Positions 46,081-54,883 of a stretch of 64,000 bases of DNA are shown piece after piece. The position numbers and the translations under genes were made by a program. The first letter of the stretch is position 1, and every line of letters starts with the position of its first letter. Source of the stretch: Saprospiraceae bacterium (GTDB lineage: Bacteria; Bacteroidota; Bacteroidia; Chitinophagales; Saprospiraceae); NCBI GenBank assembly GCA_020631355.1, contig JAHDHL010000006.1, positions 62,001-126,000 on the forward strand. Direction: 5' to 3'. Below the pieces are notes generated by a model. The model was not told the origin of the DNA and ran no database searches. It saw only the letters and a program-made list of their open reading frames with translations.

Positions 46081-46815
46081 ATGCCATTCATCATCACACC
46101 CATATTGGAAAGGATGGAAACCCTCTACCTCCAGCCCAGAGACAGGGCACGGTTCGAAACCTACCTACAACTCCTTCAAGGGAACAGTAAGGGTGAGGAG
46201 CTGATACTACCTATCATGGGTTATAATCCGATGGGAAAGGAACATGTACTTGAAAAAATCAGGGTATTGATGGATTCCGAAACGGAATTCATTACCCATC
46301 GAGTCATTCAGGAAATGAATGATATGTATCCTCTTTTTCCGGATGAGGAAATACAGGTAGTCATCAATCTGGCAGATGACATCGGAGGAGCTTGGACACA
46401 ACACAATACAACGGATTTCAAGAGTAAATTCGAACTGAATCCATTGGTCAACAGACAATTTTGTGCCCCTTACTTCTGGACCAATGAAACTATTACGGAA
46501 ACCATCATCAGGAATAGAACCAAGGAATATTTACTCAGGTATATTCATTGGATACAACAAGGCCCACCAACCACACTCATGGATTATTTCAAGATGGAAC
46601 AATTTGCCTTTTCCCATTCCTATCTTGAGAATCCTATTGGTTTCAAAGAGGAGGAAGCCTTATTATTCTTACACACCTATGAAGAAGCAACATCCTACGA
46701 TATCATTTTCAATTTCTTCTATGGCGATGAAGCATCGGAGTTAATGGGCCAGGCCTCCTATGGAATGGGCACCTCCGCAGGTATCCTATTGGCACAGCAT
46801 TCCGACCTAAGCTAA
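46081..46815 (+). CDS. Hypothetical soluble protein
   Basis: The 244-residue protein has no signal peptide and no membrane helix. It is mostly helical with a conserved-looking core (EIQVVINLADDIGGAWTQHN, ~96-115; NRQFCAPYFWTNE, ~131-143). The C-terminus is glycine-rich and polar (YGMGTSAGILLAQHSDLS). No family was recognised. It starts 9 bases after the lipoprotein stop, so translation is probably coupled. The next gene, an AraC regulator, is preceded by its own putative control region. Confidence 0.75.
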   Translation: MPFIITPILERMETLYLQPRDRARFETYLQLLQGNSKGEELILPIMGYNPMGKEHVLEKIRVLMDSETEFITHRVIQEMNDMYPLFPDEEIQVVINLADDIGGAWTQHNTTDFKSKFELNPLVNRQFCAPYFWTNETITETIIRNRTKEYLLRYIHWIQQGPPTTLMDYFKMEQFAFSHSYLENPIGFKEEEALLFLHTYEEATSYDIIFNFFYGDEASELMGQASYGMGTSAGILLAQHSDLS

Positions 46816-46858
46816 TCAACAAGTCAAGTCCTCATCCATACCTGAAATATCCGACTGC

Positions 46859-46939
46859 AACACAAAAAGCGGAATTTGTGTTAGGACTCCTGCGTTTTGT
46901 GTTATTTTGGAACATCAAATTCTACGCATCTTTGTGTCA
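46859..46939 (+). promoter_or_regulatory. Phased TTTGTGTTA repeats before the AraC-family gene
   Basis: Direct copies of TTTGTGTTA are at 46875-46883 and 46896-46904 (21 bp apart, two helical turns). An inverted copy (AACACAAAA) is at 46859-46867 and a related TTTGTGTCA at 46931-46939. AraC-type regulators commonly bind direct repeats about 21 bp apart, so autoregulation by the gene at 46952 is likely (inference). Confidence 0.55.
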
Positions 46940-46951
46940 TAATTGAAAATC

Positions 46952-47860
46952 ATGTCAGAACACATTGTTCATATCCGTTCCATTAGCCAACTTCATGAAA
47001 CCATTGGTTATGGAAAACCCAAGCATCCTCTGATTTCGGTCATTGATGTTTCCGATTTGGCTGTTACCAAGGAAATGTTGGGTGTAAGAATGATGGCGGA
47101 CTTATACCAGATATCGATAAAAGACAAGAGTTGCGGAATGGAATATGGCCGCAATCATTATGACTTCGATGAGGGTGTATTGATGTTTACGGCTCCTAGG
47201 CAGGTAATGGTTCCCACGGAGGAAATCCAAAAGGGACAGAATTCGGGTTGGATGTTGGTCTTCCACCCTGATCTTATCCGCAACACACACCTTGGTGCTT
47301 CGATTGATGATTTTTCCTTTTTCAATTATGATGTATTCGAAGCCCTGCACCTTTCTGAGGATGAGGAAAAAATACTGTTGGACTGTTTTGACAAAATCAA
47401 GCAGGAATATTCCCAACGAATTGATAAGCACAGCCAAAGGGTCATTGTATCTAATATTGAATTATTACTCAATTATTCCCTTAGATTCTACGAAAGGCAA
47501 TTCAATACCAGAACATCCAAGAATAAGGATATCGTTTCTGATTTCGAAAAGGAAATAAAACAATATTTCAATAAGGAATTACATCTTGAGAATGGTATCC
47601 CCAGCATTCAATATTTTGCGGAGAAAGCGAATTTATCATCACACTATTTCAGTGATTTGCTAAAAAAGGAAACCGGTCGTTCCGCTAAGGACCACATCAA
47701 TGATTTCATTATTGAGAAAGCCAAGAACATACTGGTTAGTTCGAAGCAGTCCGTCAGTGAGATTGCCTATGACCTCGGATTCAACTATCCGCATTATTTC
47801 ACACGTCTGTTCAAATCCAAAACCGGGCAGACACCCCATCAGTATCGAACCATCAACTAG
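46952..47860 (+). CDS. AraC-family transcriptional regulator
   Basis: The product is 302 residues from ATG 46952; the in-frame TTG at 46943 is rejected. The N-terminal ~180 residues are the cupin-like ligand domain (DEGVLMFTAPRQVMVP, SGWMLVFHPDLI) and the C-terminal ~100 the double helix-turn-helix. The first HTH is at SIQYFAEKANLSSHYFSDLLKKETGRSAKDHIN and the second at SVSEIAYDLGFNYPHYFTRLFKSKTGQTPHQYR, with the family signature. It probably senses a small molecule and controls the adjacent SDR gene (33 bases downstream). The upstream repeats at 46859-46939 look like its operator. Confidence 0.95.
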   Translation: MSEHIVHIRSISQLHETIGYGKPKHPLISVIDVSDLAVTKEMLGVRMMADLYQISIKDKSCGMEYGRNHYDFDEGVLMFTAPRQVMVPTEEIQKGQNSGWMLVFHPDLIRNTHLGASIDDFSFFNYDVFEALHLSEDEEKILLDCFDKIKQEYSQRIDKHSQRVIVSNIELLLNYSLRFYERQFNTRTSKNKDIVSDFEKEIKQYFNKELHLENGIPSIQYFAEKANLSSHYFSDLLKKETGRSAKDHINDFIIEKAKNILVSSKQSVSEIAYDLGFNYPHYFTRLFKSKTGQTPHQYRTIN

Positions 47861-47893
47861 GGTTCCATCCATTCATTATAAAAATCATATCAA

Positions 47894-48958
47894 ATGTCAT
47901 ACATAGATGCTTCAAGTCCGATTTTAGTCACAGGTGCCACTGGTTATGTTGCCGGATGGTTGGTCAAGAAATTGTTAGAGCAGGGACATACGGTCCATGC
48001 CGCAGTAAGGAACCCTGGGAATGAGCAAAAATTAGCCCATCTGAATCAGATGGCAGCACAATCCCCCGGACAAATCAAATATTTCAAATCCGACTTGTTG
48101 CAAGAGGGATCCTATAAGGAAGCTATGGAAGGGTGCCAGCTGGTGTATCATACCGCATCTCCTTTCACGTCCAAATACAAGAATCCCCAAACAGAATTAA
48201 TCGACCCTGCTGTAAAGGGTACTGCCAACGTACTACAGACTGCCAATCAGACTCCCAGCGTCAAAAGAGTTGTGGTAACATCCAGTTGTGCAGCCATCTA
48301 TACGGATGCGATTGATTGTAAGAATGCTCCTAATGGAGAATTGACAGAAGAAGTATGGAATACCACTTCATCACTGGATTACCAACCTTATTCCTACTCC
48401 AAAACAATGGCTGAGAAAAAGGCATGGGAAATGGCTAATGCACAAAACCAATGGGACTTGGTCACGGTCAATCCTGCTTTTGTAATGGGGCCCATGCTGA
48501 ATCCCAAGGCAACTACCTCAGAAAGTTTCAATATCCTCAAACAGATGGGTGACGGTACCATGAAAGCGGGTGTACCTAAGATGGGCTTAGGATTGGTGGA
48601 TGTAAGGGATGTAGCGGATGCGCACTTACAAGCAGGACTGAACGAGGCAGCCAAGGGTAGATATATCACGGTAGGACACAATACGGACTTCCTTGAAATG
48701 GGATTGGCCTTACAGGATAAATTCGGTAAGGACTACCCCATTCCGAAAAAGGCATTACCGAAATGGTTATTGATGATTGTAGGGCCGTTCGCGAATAAAT
48801 TATTCACAAGAAAATTCATCAGGAATAATGTGAATGTGGAATGGAAAGCCAATAATTCCAAAATCCAGAACGAATTGGGTATTTCATTCATGCCCATGCA
48901 AAAAACCATGGAGGACTCGTTCCAGATCCTTGTCGATAATGGTATTTTCAAAAAATAG
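47894..48958 (+). CDS. NAD(P)-dependent SDR reductase (dihydroflavonol reductase/aldehyde reductase type)
   Basis: The 354-residue extended SDR has the nucleotide-binding TGATGYVAGWLVKKLLEQGH (~12-31), VVVTSSCAAIY with a catalytic Ser, and the active-site YSYSKTMAEKKAWE (Tyr-x3-Lys, ~165-178). The length and the NPAFVMGPML stretch match the aldehyde/methylglyoxal reductase branch of dihydroflavonol 4-reductase-like enzymes. The reaction is reduction of a carbonyl group with NADPH, substrate unknown. It lies 33 bases after the AraC regulator and is its most likely target. A bestrophin gene follows after 54 bases. Confidence 0.93.
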   Translation: MSYIDASSPILVTGATGYVAGWLVKKLLEQGHTVHAAVRNPGNEQKLAHLNQMAAQSPGQIKYFKSDLLQEGSYKEAMEGCQLVYHTASPFTSKYKNPQTELIDPAVKGTANVLQTANQTPSVKRVVVTSSCAAIYTDAIDCKNAPNGELTEEVWNTTSSLDYQPYSYSKTMAEKKAWEMANAQNQWDLVTVNPAFVMGPMLNPKATTSESFNILKQMGDGTMKAGVPKMGLGLVDVRDVADAHLQAGLNEAAKGRYITVGHNTDFLEMGLALQDKFGKDYPIPKKALPKWLLMIVGPFANKLFTRKFIRNNVNVEWKANNSKIQNELGISFMPMQKTMEDSFQILVDNGIFKK

Positions 48959-49012
48959 AGATATCCATTCCATTTTCAAAACACCGATTACCACTCAATT
49001 AATATTACCGTC

Positions 49013-50050
49013 ATGATTATTACCAAGGGAATAAGTCTCACCAATCTCATTAAATGGACCGGAATGCACATCCTCTGGCTGACTGCCATGATGACCAGTA
49101 TCGTACTCCTATATCATTATGATATCATTGATGTCAAGATTCCCTGGCTTCCGGTTTCGGTAATCGGTACTGCAGTTGCATTTTATGTTGGTTTCAAGAA
49201 CAATCAGGCGTATGATAGGATGTGGGAAGCACGCAAGATATGGGGAGGCATCATCAATGATAGCCGGACCTGGGGTATGATGGTCGATGGTTTTCTCAGT
49301 AATCAATTCACTACAGATCAGAAATCCGAATCAGAAATTCATTCCATTAAGAAACGATTGATGTACCGCCATATCGGATGGTTGTATGCACATCGGAGTC
49401 AGTTATTGGTTCCTACGCCTTGGGAACATGCCAGCCAAACGGGCCACATAGGAAGAACAGCCAAATATTATCAAAAAAGATATGGTGTAGGTCTTGTTGA
49501 TGATGAAATCACGCGTACGGAACTCAAGCTATTCCTACCCGATGCGGAACATGATAGGCTTATCAATCATGTCAATACCGCTACCCAAATCATCAACGAG
49601 CAATCCAGGGATTTGAAAGCATTGAGGAAAGATAATTTAATTGATGATTTCCGCCACATGGAAATGGCTAACTTACTCAAGAGTTTTTATACACTCCAAG
49701 GTAAGAACGAACGGATAAAAAAATTCCCCCTACCCCGTCAGTATGCGAATATGAGTCGTTATTTCGTAGCAATTTTCATCATATTATTACCATTCAGTAT
49801 GATACCTGAATTAATGAGTCTGGAGGGTGGTTATGGCATATGGTTATCCATTCCGCTAACGGCCTTGATTGGATGGGTGTATGTGATGATGGAAGTGATT
49901 GGGGATTATTCCGAAAACCCATTCCAAGGCATGGCCAATGATATTCCGATGTTATCCTTATGCCGTGTCATTGAAATAGATTTGAGGGAAATGCTGGGAG
50001 AAACCTCCTTGCCTCCGAGTGTCCAAGCCAAGGAGGGTGTATTGATGTAA
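49013..50050 (+). CDS. Bestrophin-family anion channel protein
   Basis: The 345-residue membrane protein of the bestrophin family (UPF0187) has the N-terminal helix LIKWTGMHILWLTAMMTSIVLLYHY and the conserved AFYVGFKNNQAYDRMWEARKIWGGIINDSRTWGMMV (~61-96). Later helices FVAIFIILLPFSMIPELM and IPLTALIGWVYVMMEVIGDYSENPFQG contain the diagnostic IGDYSENPF, with ENPFxG typical. Bestrophins form pentameric chloride/bicarbonate channels in eukaryotes. Bacterial members are cation or anion channels. It is monocistronic or co-transcribed with the SDR gene. Length is typical for the bacterial group (~300-350). Confidence 0.93.
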   Translation: MIITKGISLTNLIKWTGMHILWLTAMMTSIVLLYHYDIIDVKIPWLPVSVIGTAVAFYVGFKNNQAYDRMWEARKIWGGIINDSRTWGMMVDGFLSNQFTTDQKSESEIHSIKKRLMYRHIGWLYAHRSQLLVPTPWEHASQTGHIGRTAKYYQKRYGVGLVDDEITRTELKLFLPDAEHDRLINHVNTATQIINEQSRDLKALRKDNLIDDFRHMEMANLLKSFYTLQGKNERIKKFPLPRQYANMSRYFVAIFIILLPFSMIPELMSLEGGYGIWLSIPLTALIGWVYVMMEVIGDYSENPFQGMANDIPMLSLCRVIEIDLREMLGETSLPPSVQAKEGVLM

Positions 50051-50083
50051 CGAATATCAACCGAGATCGAATCGTATGATAAA

Positions 50084-50839
50084 ATGAGGATTTATTTTTA
50101 TTCCTTTTTCCTGATTATTTTTTTCACTGCTTGTCATTCCAAGACAGAAAAAGAAAAATTAAATATTGCCGTTGCTGCTAATATGCAATTTGCTATAGAA
50201 GAATTGGTGGATTCTTTTTCCCAAAAAAATGATATTGATTGTAATATCATCCTAGGGTCTTCCGGAAAATTAACCGCACAAATCATCCAAGGAGCCCCTT
50301 TCGATATTTTTCTTTCTGCGGACATGAAATATCCACAGAAAATCCATCAGAATAATAAATCCTTACATCCACCTACTGTTTATGCGAATGGTCATTTGGT
50401 CTTATGGACCTTGCAGGAATCCCTTAAATCACCGTTGGAATTCATTCAGGAAAATACGAATACCAGAATTGCCATTGCCCATCCCGAAAATGCACCTTAT
50501 GGAAGTGCCGCGATGGAAGTATTGAGACATTACGAATTACCTGATGCTGATGAACGCTTGGTTTATGGCGAAAGTATTTCACAGGTCAACCAGTTTGTGG
50601 CAACGGAATCCGTTGCTGCGGGATTCACCTCCAAATCTGTTGTATTGAGTCCCAATATGAAAGACAGGGGACAATGGCAAGAAATACCGAATCATCTGTA
50701 TACGCCCATCCGGCAGGGAATCGTTTTGGTGCGTCATCGGGAACATCCCCACCCTAAGGCAAAAGCTTTCCAAACATTTATTTTTAGTGACGAAGCAGGA
50801 AAGATTCTGAATAAATTCGGATATTCCGTGCCTGACTAA
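50084..50839 (+). CDS. modA: Molybdate ABC transporter substrate-binding protein
   Basis: The 251-residue lipoprotein has a lipobox ending at Cys17 (IIFFTAC). It is the periplasmic molybdate/tungstate-binding protein: the N-terminal LNIAVAANMQFAIEELVDSF (~25-44), GSSGKLTAQIIQGAPFDIFLSAD (~55-77) and RIAIAHPENAPYGSAAMEVL are the ligand-loop signatures of the ModA family. It sits 9 bases before modB and 27 bases after the preceding gene. It is a little more AT-rich than its neighbours, as is modC. No regulator ModE or Mo-cofactor riboswitch was recognised. Confidence 0.95.
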   Translation: MRIYFYSFFLIIFFTACHSKTEKEKLNIAVAANMQFAIEELVDSFSQKNDIDCNIILGSSGKLTAQIIQGAPFDIFLSADMKYPQKIHQNNKSLHPPTVYANGHLVLWTLQESLKSPLEFIQENTNTRIAIAHPENAPYGSAAMEVLRHYELPDADERLVYGESISQVNQFVATESVAAGFTSKSVVLSPNMKDRGQWQEIPNHLYTPIRQGIVLVRHREHPHPKAKAFQTFIFSDEAGKILNKFGYSVPD

Positions 50840-50848
50840 GTCACTCTG

Positions 50849-51520
50849 ATGAATTGGGAACCACTCATACTTACATTCCAACTGGCATCCATTACGACAT
50901 TGATCCTTGTCCTTGTCTCTATCCCCCTTGCCTACTGGCTTTCCCAAACACAGTCTAGGCTCAAGCCTATTTTCGAAACCCTTATCAGCATGCCTTTGGT
51001 CTTACCCCCAACGGTATTGGGTTTTTATTTCCTACTGGCTTTCAGTCCCAATCATTCCTTTGGAAAATGGATGGATGAAACGCTGGGCATCCCGCTGGTT
51101 TTTTCTTTTACAGGTCTGGTCATCGCATCGGTAATTTATAGTTTGCCATTCATGGTACATCCGATACAATCTGGATTAACCCATATTCCGGACAGCCTGA
51201 GACAGGCTTCATTCCTAATGGGAAAATCAAAATGGGAGACACTCATGAAAGTATTGCTTCCTAATATCCGCCCGTCCATTCTGACGGGTATTGTACTGTC
51301 CTTTGCACATACCATAGGTGAATTTGGTGTGGTACTAATGATTGGGGGGAATATCCCAGGAAAAACCAAGGTCGCTTCCATTGCAATTTATGATGAAGTG
51401 GAATCCCTGAATTATGCGGATGCACATTTATATTCTGCCATATTATTCATCCTTTCTTTTGCCATTCTCCTTTCGGTCTACCTGACCAACGGAGGTTATC
51501 TCAAAGGCTTTTGGAAATGA
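50849..51520 (+). CDS. modB: Molybdate ABC transporter permease
   Basis: The 223-residue permease has five to six membrane helices. The EAA-loop motif is RQASFLMGKSKWETLMKVLLPNIRPSILTG (~114-143) and the second signature GEFGVVLMIGGNIPGKTKVASIAIYDEVES (~155-184) is characteristic of ModB/CysT permeases. It forms the transmembrane channel for molybdate delivered by ModA. The stop TGA (51518-51520) overlaps the modC ATG in ATGA form, so translation is coupled. Confidence 0.96.
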   Translation: MNWEPLILTFQLASITTLILVLVSIPLAYWLSQTQSRLKPIFETLISMPLVLPPTVLGFYFLLAFSPNHSFGKWMDETLGIPLVFSFTGLVIASVIYSLPFMVHPIQSGLTHIPDSLRQASFLMGKSKWETLMKVLLPNIRPSILTGIVLSFAHTIGEFGVVLMIGGNIPGKTKVASIAIYDEVESLNYADAHLYSAILFILSFAILLSVYLTNGGYLKGFWK

Positions 51521-52401
51521 TGCACATAAAAATTCATAAAAAATTAAATGCACCACAAGGACAAATGTATTTGGATTTGGATCTTCAAATCCAGACAGGT
51601 GAATTCATAACATTCTATGGCCCATCAGGTGCAGGAAAAACCTCAACACTCAGTATTATATCCGGATTAATGCTAGCGGATAAAGGGCGAATTATTTTTA
51701 ACAATACCCTATGGTTGGATACCGTAAATAATATTTCCGTTATTCCACAAAAAAGAAATATTGGTTATGTATTTCAGGATTATGCATTATTCCCCAATAT
51801 GAATGTCATCCAAAATCTAAAATATGCACAAGGAAAAAATCAGGATAATTATTTAATTGATGAATTATTGGAAGTCATGGCATTGAAAGGGTTGGAAAAA
51901 TCCAAACCCTCCACCCTCTCCGGTGGCCAACAACAACGCGTTGCACTGGCTAGGGCCCTCGCACAACAACCTCGTTTATTATTACTGGACGAGCCCTTAT
52001 CTGCATTGGATCAAAAAATAAGAAACCAGATTCAGGATTATATCCTGGCTTTCCATAAAAAAAGAAAATTGACCACTATTATGGTCAGTCATGATATTCC
52101 GGAAATCATTCAATTATCAGATAGGATTATTGAATTTAATCATGGAAAAATAATACGTCAGGGAACGCCTGCCGAACTTTTCTTTCAGGAACAAAATAAC
52201 CATTCATTCTCCCTTTACGGGACGATTCTACATATCAGAAAAACATCAGAATCAACCATTTTGGATATACACTTCCAAGGTCAGATTATTCATCTGAACA
52301 TTACCGATTCTGCAATGAATTCATTCCATAAGGGTCAACGTGTGGAACTCGTTCTGGATGCTTCCAATATCAGTATCAAAACCATTATCCCCGATTCATA
52401 A
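51517..52401 (+). CDS. modC: Molybdate ABC transporter ATPase
   Basis: The product is 294 residues from ATG 51517, which overlaps the modB stop by the ATGA arrangement (an earlier TTG at 51511 is rejected). Walker A GPSGAGKTS, Q-loop VFQDYALFPNMNV, signature LSGGQQQRV, Walker B LLLLDEPLSALD and the switch His VSHD are all intact. The last ~65 residues (LYGTILHIRKT...) look like a short Mop/TOBE-like beta-domain that may bind oxyanion for regulation. The open reading frame ends only a few bases before the hairpin at 52401-52434. Confidence 0.95.
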   Translation: MMHIKIHKKLNAPQGQMYLDLDLQIQTGEFITFYGPSGAGKTSTLSIISGLMLADKGRIIFNNTLWLDTVNNISVIPQKRNIGYVFQDYALFPNMNVIQNLKYAQGKNQDNYLIDELLEVMALKGLEKSKPSTLSGGQQQRVALARALAQQPRLLLLDEPLSALDQKIRNQIQDYILAFHKKRKLTTIMVSHDIPEIIQLSDRIIEFNHGKIIRQGTPAELFFQEQNNHSFSLYGTILHIRKTSESTILDIHFQGQIIHLNITDSAMNSFHKGQRVELVLDASNISIKTIIPDS

Positions 52402-52434
52402 AAAAGACGGATTCCCCATTTCTGGGAAATCCGT
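52401..52434 (-). terminator. Terminator of the M6-like protease gene
   Basis: On the minus strand an 11-bp stem with one mismatch (52424-52434 pairing 52407-52417) is followed by a run of six T residues. It also faces the modC end, but the T-run is on the minus-strand side. Confidence 0.65.
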
Positions 52435-52473
52435 ACCTTATTCATAATCATACATTATGAACGATGAATCACC

Positions 52474-53802
52474 TTAGAATTCACAAGTCATCTCTCGACC
52501 CGCTGGCGAAACATTCCGTAATTCGAAAGATGGCGATGTTACAGAATTAATGGGTAAGGGATAGAGTAACATGGCAGGAATATCATCACCGCCACTCGTA
52601 TCCGCATATGCAGCTTCCGCACTTTCGCCATATCCCTCATAGGTCAGTAGGCCGTCATAGTTCTCAGCACCTACCAAATTGACATGCTTGGTATCCAGGT
52701 TGACGTTCCATATAACCAATCCCTCCTTGGGAATTTGGCCATCAAAACCAAACATGGAAGACGATCTGTTGCGATTCTCTATCATCCAGAATTGATCAGG
52801 AGCATTCTCATCGTAAAGAATGGCAGCCCCTTTTCTATCAGGATAATCATTCTCAAACAGATAGCAGTATCTTCCGGGATTGGGACGCATGGATTCGGTT
52901 CCGATGATTTTAGGAGACAGCCATCCCAGCCACATCTTATCTACCGGATTCATTTCCATACTCTCACAATTATTACTCATCAAATCATATCTCGCTCCGG
53001 CTCCCGTACCACAGGTTCCATTGGCATACCTATCAGGTAATCCGAATAATCCGTGACAAAGTTCATGGGCGTGGGTAAAGAAATTATATGCAATGGGTTC
53101 TATTGTGGTTTCATCGCTCCTTTTGGCATCTGCAAACACAAACTGCATGGATATGGAAATTGGTGAATTAGCATTCGAAGGCTGGATATCAAAATTTCCT
53201 GGCCTTGCAGCCCCCAATCCTCCTATTGAGGGAATGAATACGACTTGTACCTCTGTATTGGTCAGTAGGAAATTATTATTCGTATCGAAAATACTCCAAT
53301 CCAATCCCTGCTCCCCTACTTTCTCCATCAATTCCTGATGCAGCACCGGATTATCAATGAAACCACCCGTAGGTGCACCATTATTATAAAAAGCGGTATC
53401 AAAATCCATTGTGACCGGATCAGCAATATATCCCTCCAACATTTCGAATCTGCCTCTTGAATTCTCCCTGAAATAATCATTCAGACTTCCATTATTCTCA
53501 CCAAAATATACGGATCTGATATACTCCTTAGTCAAGCCGGGATTCACAGGAAATACTTGTGGGAATTCGAACGGTACAACAACTACAGGAACATTCTCAT
53601 CGCCTACATTCCTATACCAATTGGGGGCTGCAAAGATTGCATCCTTGGCCGTTTGTGATATATAATTGTCAGGTAAGGAATAGGGTGATACAGCCCCCTC
53701 ACAATAACTTCCTCCGGATTCTGTTTCTTCAACACATCCCATGGAAAAAAGGGTAAATATTCCTAGGATGATTAGTAATTGAAATTGATTTCTCTTGTTC
53801 AT
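52474..53802 (-). CDS. M6-like metalloprotease lipoprotein
   Basis: The 442-residue exported lipoprotein has a lipobox ending at Cys23 (FSMGC). The zinc motif HELCHGLFGLPDRY (His246, Glu247, His250, with the downstream Asp/Gly) places it in the metzincin-like M6 (immune inhibitor A) type of peptidase. Preceding it is VPFEFPQVFPVN (~77-88) with YFRENSRGRFEM (~111-122), as in M6 proteins. It lacks the C-terminal repeats of typical InhA. The catalytic domain is followed by a beta-rich 150-residue segment. It likely degrades extracellular proteins. It is monocistronic and ends at the terminator 52401-52434. Confidence 0.9.
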   Translation of the reverse strand: MNKRNQFQLLIILGIFTLFSMGCVEETESGGSYCEGAVSPYSLPDNYISQTAKDAIFAAPNWYRNVGDENVPVVVVPFEFPQVFPVNPGLTKEYIRSVYFGENNGSLNDYFRENSRGRFEMLEGYIADPVTMDFDTAFYNNGAPTGGFIDNPVLHQELMEKVGEQGLDWSIFDTNNNFLLTNTEVQVVFIPSIGGLGAARPGNFDIQPSNANSPISISMQFVFADAKRSDETTIEPIAYNFFTHAHELCHGLFGLPDRYANGTCGTGAGARYDLMSNNCESMEMNPVDKMWLGWLSPKIIGTESMRPNPGRYCYLFENDYPDRKGAAILYDENAPDQFWMIENRNRSSSMFGFDGQIPKEGLVIWNVNLDTKHVNLVGAENYDGLLTYEGYGESAEAAYADTSGGDDIPAMLLYPLPINSVTSPSFELRNVSPAGREMTCEF

Positions 53803-54166
53803 CTTTAATGATTTTAATTATAAACAATCGAGCCTTTTCTAGTCTCATTTCGAAATCAAAATTAGTCTACAACAGAACTAGGTAAAAGTACAATTCAAAT
53901 CAAAACTGATAAATTATTGCATTGAAACAAAACAACAAAACGTTCATTATCAATATTTTAAATTATCACACACCATCTAATTCTGTAATAAATAAATACT
54001 GTATTAGTTGATTAACTGATACAAATCACAATATAGCCACCCCAATGAATCAAGGGTAGCATCCCTTATAACAAACTGCTTCCTTTTAAAAAATCAAATT
54101 AGCATTATCTTTGCGGTTGCCCTTTGGGTATTCCCATTATATTTTTCACAACTAACTATAAAAAAT
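53803..54166. other. Divergent intergenic region, AT-rich
   Basis: In these 364 bases, plus-strand TATCTTTG (54106-54113) is the -7 box of the gene at 54167. On the minus strand TAATTTTG (53857-53864) fits TAnnTTTG for the protease gene, without a clear -33. No frame or hairpin of note was seen. Confidence 0.5.
54106..54113 (+). promoter_or_regulatory. -7 box before the 54167 gene
   Basis: TATCTTTG, exact fit to the Bacteroidota -7 consensus, 53 bases before the ATG. At -33 there is only a T-rich stretch. Confidence 0.6.
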
Positions 54167-54763
54167 ATGACTTTCAAAGAGAAAATGCAACATGCCAATG
54201 CCATAGCATCAGGCATTCTCAATGGAGAAGATGAACAACAACTGAAACAACAACTCAAAGACCAAGGCCTAAAGGATTTGGATGTCACCTTGGTCATGAA
54301 TACCTACCCTAAAATCCTTGGTGATAAGTTGAGGCCTGATATCAGAAGACACCTAATTGGTCAGATTCCCTTGAAGTATGAGGGTAAATTTGCACTTGTT
54401 AGTAGGGAAGAATTGAAAAGACAATCGAAACTGGAATTCGACTCACTGGTCAGTGAACAAAAGAACCTGGTTAAGGAAATGCTGAGAAAGGGCTATAGTC
54501 ACAAGGATATTTACGAAGCCGTTGATCCGAATTTCTACTCCAAACAGCAAGTTCACAATCAGATTCATAACCATGTAGCTGTCAAAGCACACAATTCAGG
54601 TGAAAACCGATTGTTCAATGTTTTTGTGGGAGGATTCATCATGTTTATCGGTATTGCATTGACCATTGCCACATTCGGTTCAGGTGGAGGTGTGGTATTC
54701 TATGGTTTGATACTCGCAGGCCTAGTCATGATGATAAAGGGACTGATTACCCTTTCGTCCTAA
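54167..54763 (+). CDS. Hypothetical protein with two C-terminal membrane helices
   Basis: The 198-residue protein has a charged, helical N-terminal part (~1-145, with QQLKQQLKDQGLKDLDV and LVKEMLRKGYSHKDIYEAVDPNFYSKQQV) and two C-terminal membrane helices (about 151-170 and 175-195, separated by FGSGGG). The N-terminal part repeats a motif of the type 'G(h)(D/K)DxxEhh' that resembles short helical protein-binding or DNA-binding modules, but no family was recognised. It has its own -7 box (54106-54113) and terminator (54795-54834). Conserved topology suggests a tail-anchored membrane protein; function unknown. Confidence 0.75.
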   Translation: MTFKEKMQHANAIASGILNGEDEQQLKQQLKDQGLKDLDVTLVMNTYPKILGDKLRPDIRRHLIGQIPLKYEGKFALVSREELKRQSKLEFDSLVSEQKNLVKEMLRKGYSHKDIYEAVDPNFYSKQQVHNQIHNHVAVKAHNSGENRLFNVFVGGFIMFIGIALTIATFGSGGGVVFYGLILAGLVMMIKGLITLSS

Positions 54764-54794
54764 TCATATATGACCATATTCATTCCTGTAATGA

Positions 54795-54834
54795 AAAAGG
54801 CTGTTCGGTACATTTGTTTACCGAACAGCCTTTT
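54795..54834 (+). terminator. Strong hairpin terminator after the 54167 gene
   Basis: A 16-bp perfect stem (54795-54810 with 54819-54834, loop of 8) has AAAA on the left side and TTTT on the right, so it may work in both directions. Confidence 0.85.
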
Positions 54835-54849
54835 CATTTGATATATTAC

Positions 54850-54857
54850 TATCTTTG
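54850..54857 (+). promoter_or_regulatory. -7 box of the GH16 gene
   Basis: TATCTTTG, the exact TAnnTTTG consensus, 26 bases before the first ATG and just after the terminator. The -33 position falls in the terminator arm, so it could be partly regulated by it. Confidence 0.55.
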
Positions 54858-54883
54858 GGTTGCCCGCCTGACCTATACTTAAA

